NCBI RefSeq assembly: GCF_036381655.1
Contig: NZ_DASVCJ010000014.1
Coordinates: forward strand, 27,767-91,766
Length of the DNA stretch: 64,000 bases
Origin: Ferrovibrio sp036381655
GTDB lineage: Bacteria; Pseudomonadota; Alphaproteobacteria; Ferrovibrionales; Ferrovibrionaceae
Direction: 5' to 3'
The position numbers and the translations under genes were made by a program. The notes under the pieces are model-generated. The model ran no database searches. It was not told the origin of the DNA and saw only the letters and a list, made by a program, of their open reading frames with translations. Of this stretch, positions 10,066 through 18,868 are shown one piece after another (position 1 is the first letter of the stretch; each line of letters opens with the position of its first letter).

Positions 10066-11154
10066 CTACGCTGCCATCGCCTGGTCGGCGATCGCCGCGA
10101 TCCGGCCATCGGCGGCGAACGCGAACAGCCGCCGAGGCTCGAGATAGACATCGATCCGCTGCCCCGGCTCGTACCGGCGCACGCCGGCGGCCAAAGCCAC
10201 CCAGCGATGCGCGCCGACATCGACATGGACGTAACTTTCCGAGCCGGTTATCTCCGAAACCGCCACAATAGCCGGCAGCATGACGCAATCGGATTTCGGC
10301 CGGTCGAGCAGCAGATGATGGGCACGGAAGCCGATCGTGTATCGTCCCTCCGGCAGACCCGCCAGGGCGGTCGTCATCGGCAGGCTGTGGCCGGTATCGA
10401 GCCGGAGATCGCCATGGACCTTGGTGGCCTCGACGCGGTTCAGCGGCGGATCGGAAAAGACCCGCGCAGTCACCAGGCTGGCGGGCCGGTGATACAGCTC
10501 GGTCGTCCGGCCGAATTGGGCCACACGCCCCTCGAACAATGCGACGGTATTGCCGCTGAGCAGCAGGGCCTCGGATGGTTCTGTGGTGGCATAGACAAAG
10601 ACCGCGCCGGTCGTCGCGAAAATGCGCGGCAGTTCGTCGCGCAGCTCCTCGCGCAACTTGTAATCCAGATTGGCAAGCGGTTCGTCCATCAGCACCAGTT
10701 CGGCGCGCTTGACCAGAGCGCGCGCGATTGCCGTGCGTTGCTGCTGACCGCCCGACAGTTGCAGCGGCAGCCGGCTCAGCATGTTCTCAAGCTTCAACAG
10801 CTTGGCGGCCTCGCGCACCCGCGCCTCGATTTCCTCCTTCGCAAGGCCGGCGACGCGTAGCGGAGAGGCAATGTTTTCGTAGACGGTCAGCGTCGGATAA
10901 TTGATGAATTGCTGGTAGACCATGGCGACATTGCGCTTGCTGACCGGCAGACCGGTCACATCGCGGCCATCGACCAGAATCCGGCCGCCGCTCGGCTGAT
11001 CGAGGCCGGCCATCAGCCGCATGAGCGAGGTTTTACCCGCCAGCGTCGGGCCGAGCAGGACATTCACCGTGCCCGGCCGCAAGGTCAGCGTCGTCTCGGC
11101 GATATGCGTCTCGCCATCGACGATCTTGCTGATATTTTCGAGCGTCAGTTCCAT
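10066..11154 (-). CDS. glpS: Glycerol ABC transporter ATP-binding protein GlpS
   Basis: 362 residues. Signature LSGGQQQR (133-140) and Walker B with LMDEP (156-160) are canonical. Walker A is GPTLAGKTS (35-43), with Ala in place of the usual second Gly, and the H-loop His is replaced by Thr191 (YATTE). Thus GlpS supplies a good signature but a weak nucleotide pocket, the reverse of GlpT. A MalK-type regulatory beta domain fills the C-terminal third. It begins 7 nt after glpD. Confidence 0.92.
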   Translation of the reverse strand: MELTLENISKIVDGETHIAETTLTLRPGTVNVLLGPTLAGKTSLMRLMAGLDQPSGGRILVDGRDVTGLPVSKRNVAMVYQQFINYPTLTVYENIASPLRVAGLAKEEIEARVREAAKLLKLENMLSRLPLQLSGGQQQRTAIARALVKRAELVLMDEPLANLDYKLREELRDELPRIFATTGAVFVYATTEPSEALLLSGNTVALFEGRVAQFGRTTELYHRPASLVTARVFSDPPLNRVEATKVHGDLRLDTGHSLPMTTALAGLPEGRYTIGFRAHHLLLDRPKSDCVMLPAIVAVSEITGSESYVHVDVGAHRWVALAAGVRRYEPGQRIDVYLEPRRLFAFAADGRIAAIADQAMAA

Positions 11155-11161
11155 GCGGTTC

Positions 11162-12685
11162 CTACGCCGTCCGCGCCGTCAATGAGCCGTCTTTTGCAGC
11201 ACGCTCGGCCATCCAGGCGCCGAGCCGGGCGGCCTGCTCTGGCGTCAGGCGCAGGCCGAGCTTGGTTCTGCGCCACAGCACATCCTCGGCAGTCCGGGCC
11301 CACTCATTGTTCATCAGATGGCGGACCTCGGCTTCGGTCAGGTCATGACCGAAATCGACGCCGAGATCTTCGCGCCGCTTCGCGCCGGCCAGAATATCGT
11401 TGGCGCGCGTGCCGTAGAGGCGCACCAGGCGCGTCGCCCAGCTCTTATCGAGGAAGGAATGGCGGCCCAGCAGATCGGCAATGACCTGATCCCGACCGTC
11501 ATAGGGGAAATCGCCGCCCGGCAACGCGGCTGTCGCCGTCCAGGCCGGGCCGATATTCAGATAATCGCTCAAACGATCGAGGACGGCTTCGGCAAGACGC
11601 CGATAGGTCGTGATCTTGCCGCCGAAGACGGACAGCAGCGGCGCCTGCCGGCGCGGCACATCCAGTTCGAGGACATAATCCCGCGTCGCCTCCTGCGCTT
11701 TTGAAGCGCCGTCGTCATAGAGCGGGCGGACGCCGGAATAGCTCCAGACCACATCCGAAGGTGCGATCGGCCGGCGGAAATAGTCGTTGGCGGCATGGCA
11801 GAGATAGGCGATCTCCTCCTCCGAGGCATGCACCGCGGCGGGATCGCCTTCGTAATCCTGATCCGTGGTTCCGATCAGCGTGAAATCGTCCTGATAGGGG
11901 ATGGCGAAGATCACCCGGCCGTCGGCATTCTGAAAAATGTAGGCGCGTTCGTGCTCGAACATCCCTCGCACGACGATATGGCTGCCCTTGACCAGCCTGA
12001 CCCTGGCGGCGGCATTCGCCTGCACCACGCCCGACAGCATATCCGCGACCCACGGCCCGGCCGCATTTACCAGTGTGCGCGCCGAAAGAATCTCGCGCAT
12101 CCCCGCCGCGGTCTCCACCACCAGCCGCCAGATATCGCCGTCGCGCCGCGCCGAAACCATGCGCGTGCGCGGCCGGATCACAGCGCCGCGCGCCGCCGCG
12201 TCGACGGCATTCAGCGTCACGAGCCTGGCATCATCGACCCAGCAATCGGAGTATTCGAACGCGAATTTCAGTTCCGGCCGCAAGACCGCGCCGGCGGGAT
12301 CGCGTCTAAGGCGCAGGCTGCGGGTCGGCGGCAGGATTTTGCGGGCGCCGAGATGGTCATACAGGAATAATCCGAGCCGCAGCATCCAGGCGGGACGCAG
12401 GCCGCGGTGATGCGGCAGGACGAAGCGCAATGGCGAAATGATATGAGGTGCCATGCGCAGCAGCACCTCGCGCTCCCGCAAGGCTTCGCGGACCAGCCGG
12501 AATTCGTAGAACTCCAGGTAACGCAGTCCGCCATGGATCAGTTTGGTCGAGGCCGACGAGGTGGCACTGGCCAGATCATTCTGCTCGCAAAGCACGACCG
12601 ACAGGCCTCTGCCTGCAGCATCGCGCGCGATGCCGGTGCCATTGATGCCACCACCGCAGATTGCGAGGTCGAAGATTACCCCCAA
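11162..12685 (-). CDS. glpD: Glycerol-3-phosphate dehydrogenase, FAD-dependent, aerobic
   Basis: 507 residues, the standard GlpD length. The FAD-binding dinucleotide loop is GGGINGTG at 11-18, followed by the family motif SSASTKLIHGGLRYLE. The enzyme oxidises sn-glycerol-3-phosphate to dihydroxyacetone phosphate at the inner membrane and passes electrons to quinone. The start is TTG 12685: no in-frame ATG is available and a strong GGGAGG site sits 6 nt upstream. It lies directly behind glpR and leads the transporter genes. Confidence 0.95.
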   Translation of the reverse strand: MGVIFDLAICGGGINGTGIARDAAGRGLSVVLCEQNDLASATSSASTKLIHGGLRYLEFYEFRLVREALREREVLLRMAPHIISPLRFVLPHHRGLRPAWMLRLGLFLYDHLGARKILPPTRSLRLRRDPAGAVLRPELKFAFEYSDCWVDDARLVTLNAVDAAARGAVIRPRTRMVSARRDGDIWRLVVETAAGMREILSARTLVNAAGPWVADMLSGVVQANAAARVRLVKGSHIVVRGMFEHERAYIFQNADGRVIFAIPYQDDFTLIGTTDQDYEGDPAAVHASEEEIAYLCHAANDYFRRPIAPSDVVWSYSGVRPLYDDGASKAQEATRDYVLELDVPRRQAPLLSVFGGKITTYRRLAEAVLDRLSDYLNIGPAWTATAALPGGDFPYDGRDQVIADLLGRHSFLDKSWATRLVRLYGTRANDILAGAKRREDLGVDFGHDLTEAEVRHLMNNEWARTAEDVLWRRTKLGLRLTPEQAARLGAWMAERAAKDGSLTARTA

Positions 12686-12718
12686 CCTTTCCTCCCATGC
12701 CGGATGACTGGCCGTCTA

Positions 12719-12770
12719 TATTTTCACTTTACCTCTCAAAACGCAAAATATTCAAGCCAAAATGAAAATA
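12719..12770 (-). promoter_or_regulatory. A/T-rich inverted repeat in the glpR-glpD spacer
   Basis: The 105-base spacer between glpR and glpD contains an unusually A/T-rich block. It carries TATTTTCA at 12719-12726 and its exact complement TGAAAATA at 12763-12770, centres 44 bp apart. This may be a second GlpR operator or an internal promoter for glpD and the transporter genes. It does not share the CGAAA motif found upstream of glpR, so the assignment is tentative. Confidence 0.35.
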
Positions 12771-12790
12771 CAGAACCTGGAAGGGAAAAC

Positions 12791-13582
12791 CTAATCTTCG
12801 CTCACGCGCCCTGGATGTCCGCCGACCTCGACAACCTCCACCCGATTGGCCTCGAACATCGCCTTGAGGTCTTCGCTCGGGATATGGTCGGTAACGAAGA
12901 CATCGATCTCTTCCAGATGGGCAATCCGCACCGGCGCCGAGCGTTCGAATTTCAGGCGGTCGGCGACCAGGATCACCCGGCGGGCGCTTTCTATGATCGC
13001 GCGTGAGACCCGCACCTCGCGATAGTCGAAATCGAGCAGCGTGCCATCGGCATCGATCGCCGAGGCGCCGATGACGGCGGTGTCCACCTTGAACTGGCGG
13101 ATGAATTCCACCGTCGCGGCGCCAATGATGCCGCCATCGGAGCGGCGCACGGTGCCGCCGGCCAGGATCACCTCGATGCGCGGATGACGGTATAATTCCG
13201 CCGCAACATGCAGGTTATTCGTAATCACCAGCAGGCCGTCGTGATCGGTTAGGGCCTTTGCCACCTCTTCGGTGGTGGTGCCGATATTGATGAACAGGGA
13301 GGAATGGTTGGCCACCAACTGGGCGGCCGCCCGGCCGATCCGCTGCTTCTCGTCCTGGGCGACGAAGCGCCGCGCCTCGTAGCCGACATTCTCCACGCTG
13401 GAGGCAAGAACGGCGCCGCCATGGACGCGCGCCAGGAAGCGGCGATCGCATAGCTCGTTGAGATCCTTGCGGATGGTCTGTGGCGTGACATCGAAACGCA
13501 GGGCCAGCTCTTCGACGCTGACCCGCCCGGCCTCGCGGGCGATCCCCAAAATCTGGCGCTGCCGCGATGAAATCTCATCCAT
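12791..13582 (-). CDS. glpR: DeoR-family glycerol operon repressor GlpR
   Basis: 263 residues. The N-terminal DeoR helix-turn-helix covers about 5-57 (SVEELALRFDVTPQTIRKDL is the recognition part). The C-terminal sugar-phosphate sensor has the family motifs INIGTTTEEVA and ILAGGTVRRSDGG. GlpR represses glycerol genes and is released by glycerol-3-phosphate or a related phosphate. A GGGAGG site lies 7 nt before ATG 13582. It is the first gene of the leftward operon, so it is probably autoregulated. Confidence 0.93.
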   Translation of the reverse strand: MDEISSRQRQILGIAREAGRVSVEELALRFDVTPQTIRKDLNELCDRRFLARVHGGAVLASSVENVGYEARRFVAQDEKQRIGRAAAQLVANHSSLFINIGTTTEEVAKALTDHDGLLVITNNLHVAAELYRHPRIEVILAGGTVRRSDGGIIGAATVEFIRQFKVDTAVIGASAIDADGTLLDFDYREVRVSRAIIESARRVILVADRLKFERSAPVRIAHLEEIDVFVTDHIPSEDLKAMFEANRVEVVEVGGHPGRVSED

Positions 13583-13612
13583 GGCCCAACCTCCCAGGTC
13601 ACTGAAGACTCG

Positions 13613-13671
13613 TTTCGATGGCTGCTCGAACCGGCCCGGGTACGAAAGTACAAACGAAACCAGGACTTTCG
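13613..13671 (-). promoter_or_regulatory. Candidate GlpR operator (repeated TTTCG/CGAAA)
   Basis: Four copies of the same pentamer lie just upstream of glpR: TTTCG at 13613-13617, CGAAA at 13643-13647, CGAAA at 13655-13659 and TTTCG at 13667-13671. The last three start exactly 12 bp apart. Repeated TTTCG-type half-sites are typical of DeoR-family operators. Binding here would control the whole glpRDSTPQUV unit. Confidence 0.55.
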
Positions 13672-13802
13672 TTTTAGGCCATCAGGGCCATCGGCAAAAG
13701 AGGCAGGCGGCCCGGCCATCGAAAGGGCGGCGCGGCAGTACTGGAACGAAAACAGATGCTTTTCCGTAATTGTCGGAGCAGCAACAGGCCGAGGAGACGT
13801 CT

Positions 13803-13994
13803 ATGGCCAAGGCACGGTCGAAAAAACAGCAGATGGCCGCGGGGGCGGCGCTGGCCGCCGAACGCGGCGAAAAGCCGAAATCCAGCCTGCGGGGCGCCTC
13901 GAAGGGGATGGCCCAGTCGATGAGCGAAAAGGAGCTGGAGCGGATGGCCCATGCCAAACGCAAGAAGCTTCCCAAAAGGAGATCGAAAAGCTGA
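13803..13994 (+). CDS. DUF3008 family small basic protein
   Basis: 63 residues from ATG 13803, with GAGGAG about 7 nt upstream; the longer frame from 13770 lacks similarity. The sequence follows the DUF3008 pattern: an N-terminal KARSKKQQMAAGAALAAERG, a central SLRGASKGM, then SEKELERMA and a Lys/Arg-rich tail. It is hydrophilic and probably cytoplasmic. Members are widespread in alphaproteobacteria and have no established function. Confidence 0.8.
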   Translation: MAKARSKKQQMAAGAALAAERGEKPKSSLRGASKGMAQSMSEKELERMAHAKRKKLPKRRSKS

Positions 13995-14089
13995 CCGGAT
14001 GGGATATGTAACTCACTGAAAATATGTGAAGAATTCCCGGAAAAATACCTTCGCTTCTGAAGCGGGGCGAAATTTGCTAGTTTTTAACT

Positions 14090-14389
14090 ATGAGCGATTT
14101 GACGGCGATCATTCCGCGCCTCCCGGTCGAACGCGCCACGGTCGCGATCGCCACGGGAGGCATGCCGAAATCCCGCATCGAGGTCATCACCGAAGGCGCC
14201 CTCCCGGGCGCCGAGACGATGCTGCAGAAGCTGCTCGAAATCCGCGGCAAGATCGGCGGGCCGGACAAGGAAAGGGCGGAGCGGGAATCGCGGGTGCCGG
14301 AATTCCACGCCGCACCGATCACCTATGACGGATTTGCCGTGGTGCGGCGCCCGCCCGCCGAGTCGATCCGGCTGGTCACCGAAACCTAG
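14090..14389 (+). CDS. Hypothetical protein, 99 residues
   Basis: An open frame with a protein-like composition (alternating hydrophobic and charged residues, a central Glu/Lys/Arg helix and no cysteine). I recognise no family. No ribosome site is visible; the bases before the ATG are A/T-rich (tagtttttaact), so it may be leaderless or start elsewhere. The antisense frame 14084-14443 looks like a shadow. It lies between the DUF3008 gene and the polysaccharide genes, on their strand. Confidence 0.5.
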   Translation: MSDLTAIIPRLPVERATVAIATGGMPKSRIEVITEGALPGAETMLQKLLEIRGKIGGPDKERAERESRVPEFHAAPITYDGFAVVRRPPAESIRLVTET

Positions 14390-14520
14390 CGGCCCACCCA
14401 CTTCGCGGCCTACCGAGTACCAAGGGGCGTAACAGCTACTCATCTATGGTCGCATATGCTAGTTAGCGGCTCGCCGGCACAACCGCCGGGCCGTTCGATT
14501 CATGTCAGGACTTCTAGACG

Positions 14521-15471
14521 ATGGGCAAACGTATCTTGGTGACGGGGGGGGCCGGCTTCCTCGGCTCGCATCTCTGCGAACGGCTGCTGCAGGATGGGCA
14601 CGATGTCATCTGTCTGGACAATTTCTATACCGGCAGAAAGGACAATATCGTCCACCTCATGGATCATCGCTTTTTCGAGCTGATGCGCCATGATGTGACA
14701 TTCCCGCTCTACGTCGAAGTCGACGAGATCTACAATCTGGCCTGCCCAGCCTCCCCCATCCACTACCAGTTCGATCCCGTGCAGACCACCAAGACCAGCG
14801 TGCATGGGGCCATCAACATGCTCGGCCTTGCCAAGCGCACAAAAGCGAAAATTTTCCAGGCATCCACCTCGGAAGTTTACGGCGATCCCGAGATGCACCC
14901 GCAAACGGAAGACTATCGGGGCAATGTCAATCCGATCGGGCCTCGCGCTTGTTACGATGAAGGCAAGCGATGCGCCGAAACCCTGTTCTTCGACTACCAT
15001 CGTCAGCATCGGCTGAATATTCGCGTCGCGCGGATATTCAACACCTATGGCCCCCGCATGCTGCCGAACGATGGCCGCGTGGTCAGCAATTTCATCGTGC
15101 AGGCCCTTAAAGGCCGCGACATCACCATATATGGCAAAGGCTCGCAGACGCGCAGCTTCTGCTATGTGGACGACCTCGTCGATGGCATTATCCGCCTGAT
15201 GAATGCGCCGGATGATGTGACCGGCCCGATCAACCTCGGCAATCCCGTCGAGTTCACCATCATGGATCTTGCCAAGATGGTCATCGAATTGACCGGTGCG
15301 AAGTCGCAGCTGGTTTTCAAGCCTTTGCCCGAAGACGATCCTATGCAGCGGCAGCCAAATATCGAAAAGGCGAAAAAACTCCTCGGCTGGCAGCCGAGCG
15401 TCGCATTGCGGCAGGGGCTTGAGAAAACCATCGCCTACTTCGAATCTGAACTGTCAAAAGGCCGATTCTGA
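14521..15471 (+). CDS. uxs: UDP-glucuronate decarboxylase (UDP-xylose synthase)
   Basis: 316 residues, an extended short-chain dehydrogenase. The NAD-binding loop is GGAGFLG at 9-15 and the catalytic pair Tyr145/Lys149 sits in YDEGK. The motifs FQASTSEVYGDP, PIGPRACYDEGKR, RIFNTYGPRM and RSFCYVDD are characteristic of UXS rather than of UDP-glucose epimerase. It converts UDP-glucuronate to UDP-xylose and CO2 in the cytoplasm. It heads a rightward group with a GT2 enzyme, an O-antigen ligase/polymerase and a GT9 enzyme, so xylose is probably a component of the surface glycan. Confidence 0.9.
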   Translation: MGKRILVTGGAGFLGSHLCERLLQDGHDVICLDNFYTGRKDNIVHLMDHRFFELMRHDVTFPLYVEVDEIYNLACPASPIHYQFDPVQTTKTSVHGAINMLGLAKRTKAKIFQASTSEVYGDPEMHPQTEDYRGNVNPIGPRACYDEGKRCAETLFFDYHRQHRLNIRVARIFNTYGPRMLPNDGRVVSNFIVQALKGRDITIYGKGSQTRSFCYVDDLVDGIIRLMNAPDDVTGPINLGNPVEFTIMDLAKMVIELTGAKSQLVFKPLPEDDPMQRQPNIEKAKKLLGWQPSVALRQGLEKTIAYFESELSKGRF

Positions 15472-15510
15472 TCTTTTTATTCACAACAAGCGAAAATCAA
15501 TTCGAGATAG

Positions 15511-16467
15511 ATGCAGCCCTCGCCCGATATCAGCTTCGTCATACCGGTATTTCGCAAAGCCGCAGTTCTTCCGTATGTCATTCGCGCCCTCAAGGACCAG
15601 GTTTTCGACGGCACTGTAGAATATATTTTCGTCGACGATGCTTCTCCCGATCACTCGCTCGCCATGTTGCGGGAACTGGGGCCAGGCCTCGGCAATTGCA
15701 CCGTTATCGAGAACAGTATCAACGCCGGCCCCAGCATCCGCCTCAATCAGGGCGCCCGGGCGGCAAGAGGGAAATTCCTCTGTTTCATCGATGCCGATGA
15801 GCTGATCGCCCCAAATGCCGTCGCGATCATGCTGCGGCTATTGAGAGCCGAGAATGCACAGATCATCCACGGCAAGGTTATGCATTCGCAAGCGCCGGCC
15901 GACGCCATTCACCCTGCACCCATGCCGGACAAGCCTGAATATTTCGTCAGCGACACCCCGCTGCAGATGATATTGCGTGGACGCGGCTTCGTACGTATGA
16001 CCTGGCTCGTCGATGCGAATGTGTTCCGGGCGGGCGGCGGCTGCGACGAACGTATATTCGTACAGGATGAGTCCTTTCCACTTCGCATGGCCGCTCAAGC
16101 CTCACGCATGATCGACCTGCGGGCCATCATGACTTACGCACCCCAGATTGGATCGCATGTCTCATCCAATATAGGTCAGTTGGTACACGACCGCTTCCTC
16201 GCGCATTACAATATGCTGCAGGATCATCCGGAATACGACGCAACGCTCCGCGCCTTCCTGACGAAAAAATGCATCTCCAGCGGCTGGAAAGCTGTCTCCC
16301 GATGCGGGTTGCCATTTAATCGTCTGCGGATGCTCATGCTTTATGGAGTGGCAAAACTCGGGCTGCTCGGTGAAGCGCAAGAAACCCTGCTGCATTTGGC
16401 GGAGGCCTTCCGACTTTTGCGGAATGTACGCCGCATACCGGGCGGCAGAGTTGTGGGAGTGCCTTGA
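15511..16467 (+). CDS. Glycosyltransferase family 2
   Basis: 318 residues. The GT-A fold N-terminus is clear: ISFVIPVFRKAAVLPYVIRA, the first aspartate pair in YIFVDDASPDHS and the metal-binding FIDADE. It transfers a sugar from a nucleotide donor onto a growing lipid-linked glycan at the cytoplasmic face of the membrane. The C-terminal part has no strong transmembrane helix. It follows uxs by 39 bases. Donor and acceptor are unknown; UDP-xylose is a possibility from context only. This gene and its flanks look more A/T-rich than the surrounding DNA. Confidence 0.85.
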   Translation: MQPSPDISFVIPVFRKAAVLPYVIRALKDQVFDGTVEYIFVDDASPDHSLAMLRELGPGLGNCTVIENSINAGPSIRLNQGARAARGKFLCFIDADELIAPNAVAIMLRLLRAENAQIIHGKVMHSQAPADAIHPAPMPDKPEYFVSDTPLQMILRGRGFVRMTWLVDANVFRAGGGCDERIFVQDESFPLRMAAQASRMIDLRAIMTYAPQIGSHVSSNIGQLVHDRFLAHYNMLQDHPEYDATLRAFLTKKCISSGWKAVSRCGLPFNRLRMLMLYGVAKLGLLGEAQETLLHLAEAFRLLRNVRRIPGGRVVGVP

Positions 16468-16471
16468 ATTG

Positions 16472-17740
16472 ATGGAGGCGTCCTCCCGAGCGCTCCCCAA
16501 ATGGGCGAAGCTGCAACGTTTCAATCTTTGGCTATTCGGCCTCATGCCGCTCGCATTGCTGGTGGCGCGAGGCGGTGCGGAAGTTTTCATGGCCGTGATC
16601 GGCCTTTCATTCCTTGCCACGATTGCTCAACAGAAGAAATGGGACATCGTCAAGGATCCGCTGGTCGGCACGCTCTTCGTCACCTGGCTGGCCTTGAATA
16701 TCCTGGTTTCGCCATTCGCCGGCAATGTCGGTGAATCTTTCGGCCGGAGCCTGCTGTGGCTGCGCTTCATCGTGTTTTTTGCCGCAGTGCCCTTTTGGCT
16801 GGTCCGGTCGCATGATGACCTGACGCTGATCATGCGCGCCTGGGGTATCATCCTGGCTTTTGCGATCATCGATGGCCTTGTCCAATTGGCGACCGGCACG
16901 TCGCTCACCGGCCGGCCGATGCTCGGCAATCGGCTCACAGCCGCGCTCGATCGTCCCAATATCGGCATTTTCGTTGTCCGGATCGGCTTTCCGTTCATGG
17001 CCGGCTGGCTGCTGCTGATCGCCGCCCGCGTGACCGACCGGGATCTCTGGCGCGTGAAGCCCTCGATGTGGGGCTTCGCTTGTCTGATGGTTGCCTTCGT
17101 CCTGCTGACCGGAGAACGCTCGGCGACATTGCTGACCCTCATCGCTCTTGCCGCCATGGTGCTTCTTGCGACGATGATATCGGTCGAGTATCGCCGCTAC
17201 GGCCTGTTCGGAATACTCGCCGCTGCAGCCGCGTTAGCTGCCGTGCTGCTCGGCAGCGCACGAATTCTAGCCCGGGCAAGGAGCGCCTTGCAGGTTATCG
17301 AGCATTTCTGGCATTCGATCTATGGCGAATTGATTCTGGCCGGCCTGCGGCTATGGCGAGAGCATCCCCTGGCCGGCGTCGGCATGGATAATTTCCGCTT
17401 CGCGTGCCGGGAAATCCTCGATCGCGGCCTCATCTCCGAGTGCCATCCGCATCCACACAACATGTACGTCGAGTGGCTCGCCGAAACCGGCATGATCGGC
17501 TTCCTTGGCTTTGCGGTTTTCGTGGTGATTCTGATCTGGCGGGTTCTGAAGCCGCTTCGGGCCGATGACGCCCATATCAGGCTCGTCGGCACTTTCCTCG
17601 CCGGCTGCCTTCTCGTTGTCCTGCTGCCGTTTTCGGTCGGCCAGAGCTTTTTCAGCAACTGGCCGGCAATGCTGCTCTGGTCCTCCCTGGCGCTGACTGC
17701 CGCCGTCGCGCGACTGGCGTGCGGCGGAGAAGGACGGTGA
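16472..17740 (+). CDS. O-antigen ligase / polymerase family membrane protein
   Basis: 422 residues from ATG 16472, 4 nt after the GT2 stop. The upstream in-frame start at 16343 lies inside the GT2 gene. About 10-12 hydrophobic segments are visible, with the large periplasmic loop of the Wzy_C domain near the end. That loop contains LRLWREHPLAGVGMDNF and the conserved HPHNMYVEWLAETG. WaaL-type members join O-antigen to lipid A-core; Wzy-type members polymerise repeats. The sequence does not separate these roles. Confidence 0.85.
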   Translation: MEASSRALPKWAKLQRFNLWLFGLMPLALLVARGGAEVFMAVIGLSFLATIAQQKKWDIVKDPLVGTLFVTWLALNILVSPFAGNVGESFGRSLLWLRFIVFFAAVPFWLVRSHDDLTLIMRAWGIILAFAIIDGLVQLATGTSLTGRPMLGNRLTAALDRPNIGIFVVRIGFPFMAGWLLLIAARVTDRDLWRVKPSMWGFACLMVAFVLLTGERSATLLTLIALAAMVLLATMISVEYRRYGLFGILAAAAALAAVLLGSARILARARSALQVIEHFWHSIYGELILAGLRLWREHPLAGVGMDNFRFACREILDRGLISECHPHPHNMYVEWLAETGMIGFLGFAVFVVILIWRVLKPLRADDAHIRLVGTFLAGCLLVVLLPFSVGQSFFSNWPAMLLWSSLALTAAVARLACGGEGR

Positions 17741-17745
17741 TAGCG

Positions 17746-18666
17746 ATGGCAATCCTTGTCATCAAACATTCCGCTCTTGGCGATGTCATTCTTGCCCTGC
17801 CGCTGTTCCAGGCGATCCGCCGGCATCATCCAAAAGAACATCTGGTGCTGCTGACCACGGCGCCCTTTGCCGACCTTGCCCGCGCCAGTGGCTGTTTCGA
17901 CGAAATCTGGTGCGACAATCGGCCGAAACTGTGGAACCTGACGACGACGCTCCAGCTGATGCGGAAAATCCGCAATGGGCATTTTGGGCGGATCTACGAT
18001 CTGCAGGGAAGCCAACGCACCCGCTGGTACTACCGCCTGCTGGGCCGCCCTCGCCCCGAATGGGTCGGCAATGCAAGCGGCTGCAGCCATTACATTCCCA
18101 ATCCGACGCGGCCTGTGCATATCAGCGAATTGCGGCGCCAGCAGCTTGCATTGGTCGGTATCCCCGATCCGGGCCTGCCCGATCTGAGTTTCCTGAAAAG
18201 CGACATCTCCAGATTTGGCCTGCCGCCCTCATACGCGCTGCTGATCCCGGGCGGCTCGCCGCATCGTCCCGCCAAGCGCTGGCCCGCGCCGGCCTTTGCC
18301 GAACTGGCCAGGCATCTGGCGGAACGCCGCCTCACGCCGGTCTTGATCGGCCGTGAGCCGGAGCAGGCGGAGATCGCGCAGATCAAGCAGGCCTCCAGCC
18401 AAGCTATCGATCTCTGCAACCGCACGGATATCGCCGACCTGGCAGCCCTGGCGCGGAGCGCCGCTCTGGCCGTCGGGAACGATACCGGGCCGATGCATAT
18501 CGTCGCTGCGGCCGGCTGCCCCTCTCTGGTGCTGTATTCCGCAGAGTCGGATCCTCGGAAAAACGCGCCGCGCGGCGACTGGGTCCGCACGCTGCAGCGC
18601 CCCAGCCTCGATCAGCTGACGGTCGAGGACGTTCTCTCCGGCTTGCCGGCTGTCCGGCAGCACTGA
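17746..18666 (+). CDS. Glycosyltransferase family 9 (ADP-heptose:LPS heptosyltransferase-like)
   Basis: 306 residues. N-terminal AILVIKHSALGDVILALP is the classic start of GT9 enzymes. The C-terminal donor site has IPGGSPHRPAKRWP and VGNDTGPMHIVAAAG. Enzymes of this family add heptose to the LPS core. An alternative GTG at 17737 shares GTGA with the stop of the previous gene; I kept the ATG because the family normally begins at the first beta strand. The tight spacing shows an operon with the ligase gene. Confidence 0.87.
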   Translation: MAILVIKHSALGDVILALPLFQAIRRHHPKEHLVLLTTAPFADLARASGCFDEIWCDNRPKLWNLTTTLQLMRKIRNGHFGRIYDLQGSQRTRWYYRLLGRPRPEWVGNASGCSHYIPNPTRPVHISELRRQQLALVGIPDPGLPDLSFLKSDISRFGLPPSYALLIPGGSPHRPAKRWPAPAFAELARHLAERRLTPVLIGREPEQAEIAQIKQASSQAIDLCNRTDIADLAALARSAALAVGNDTGPMHIVAAAGCPSLVLYSAESDPRKNAPRGDWVRTLQRPSLDQLTVEDVLSGLPAVRQH

Positions 18667-18868
18667 AACGGAGGGCGCTCGGACCGGCAAAATCAGCCCA
18701 GGATTGCGGCTGGCCATCTCTATCCCGACATGGCAGGAATGACCGGCGAAAAACCCGCTACCGTGCTTGCGACGGGCGGACACCGCGCCAATACTGATTG
18801 CAGCACGGTTTCGATCCGGAACTCCAATAAACCTCAACCCTCGGCCCTGCCACGCCAGCATCCTGACA

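Noticed and set aside
14084..14443. 119-residue frame antisense to the 99-residue hypothetical gene
   Set aside because: Arg/Asp/Gly-rich composition typical of shadows; the plus-strand frame looks more protein-like.
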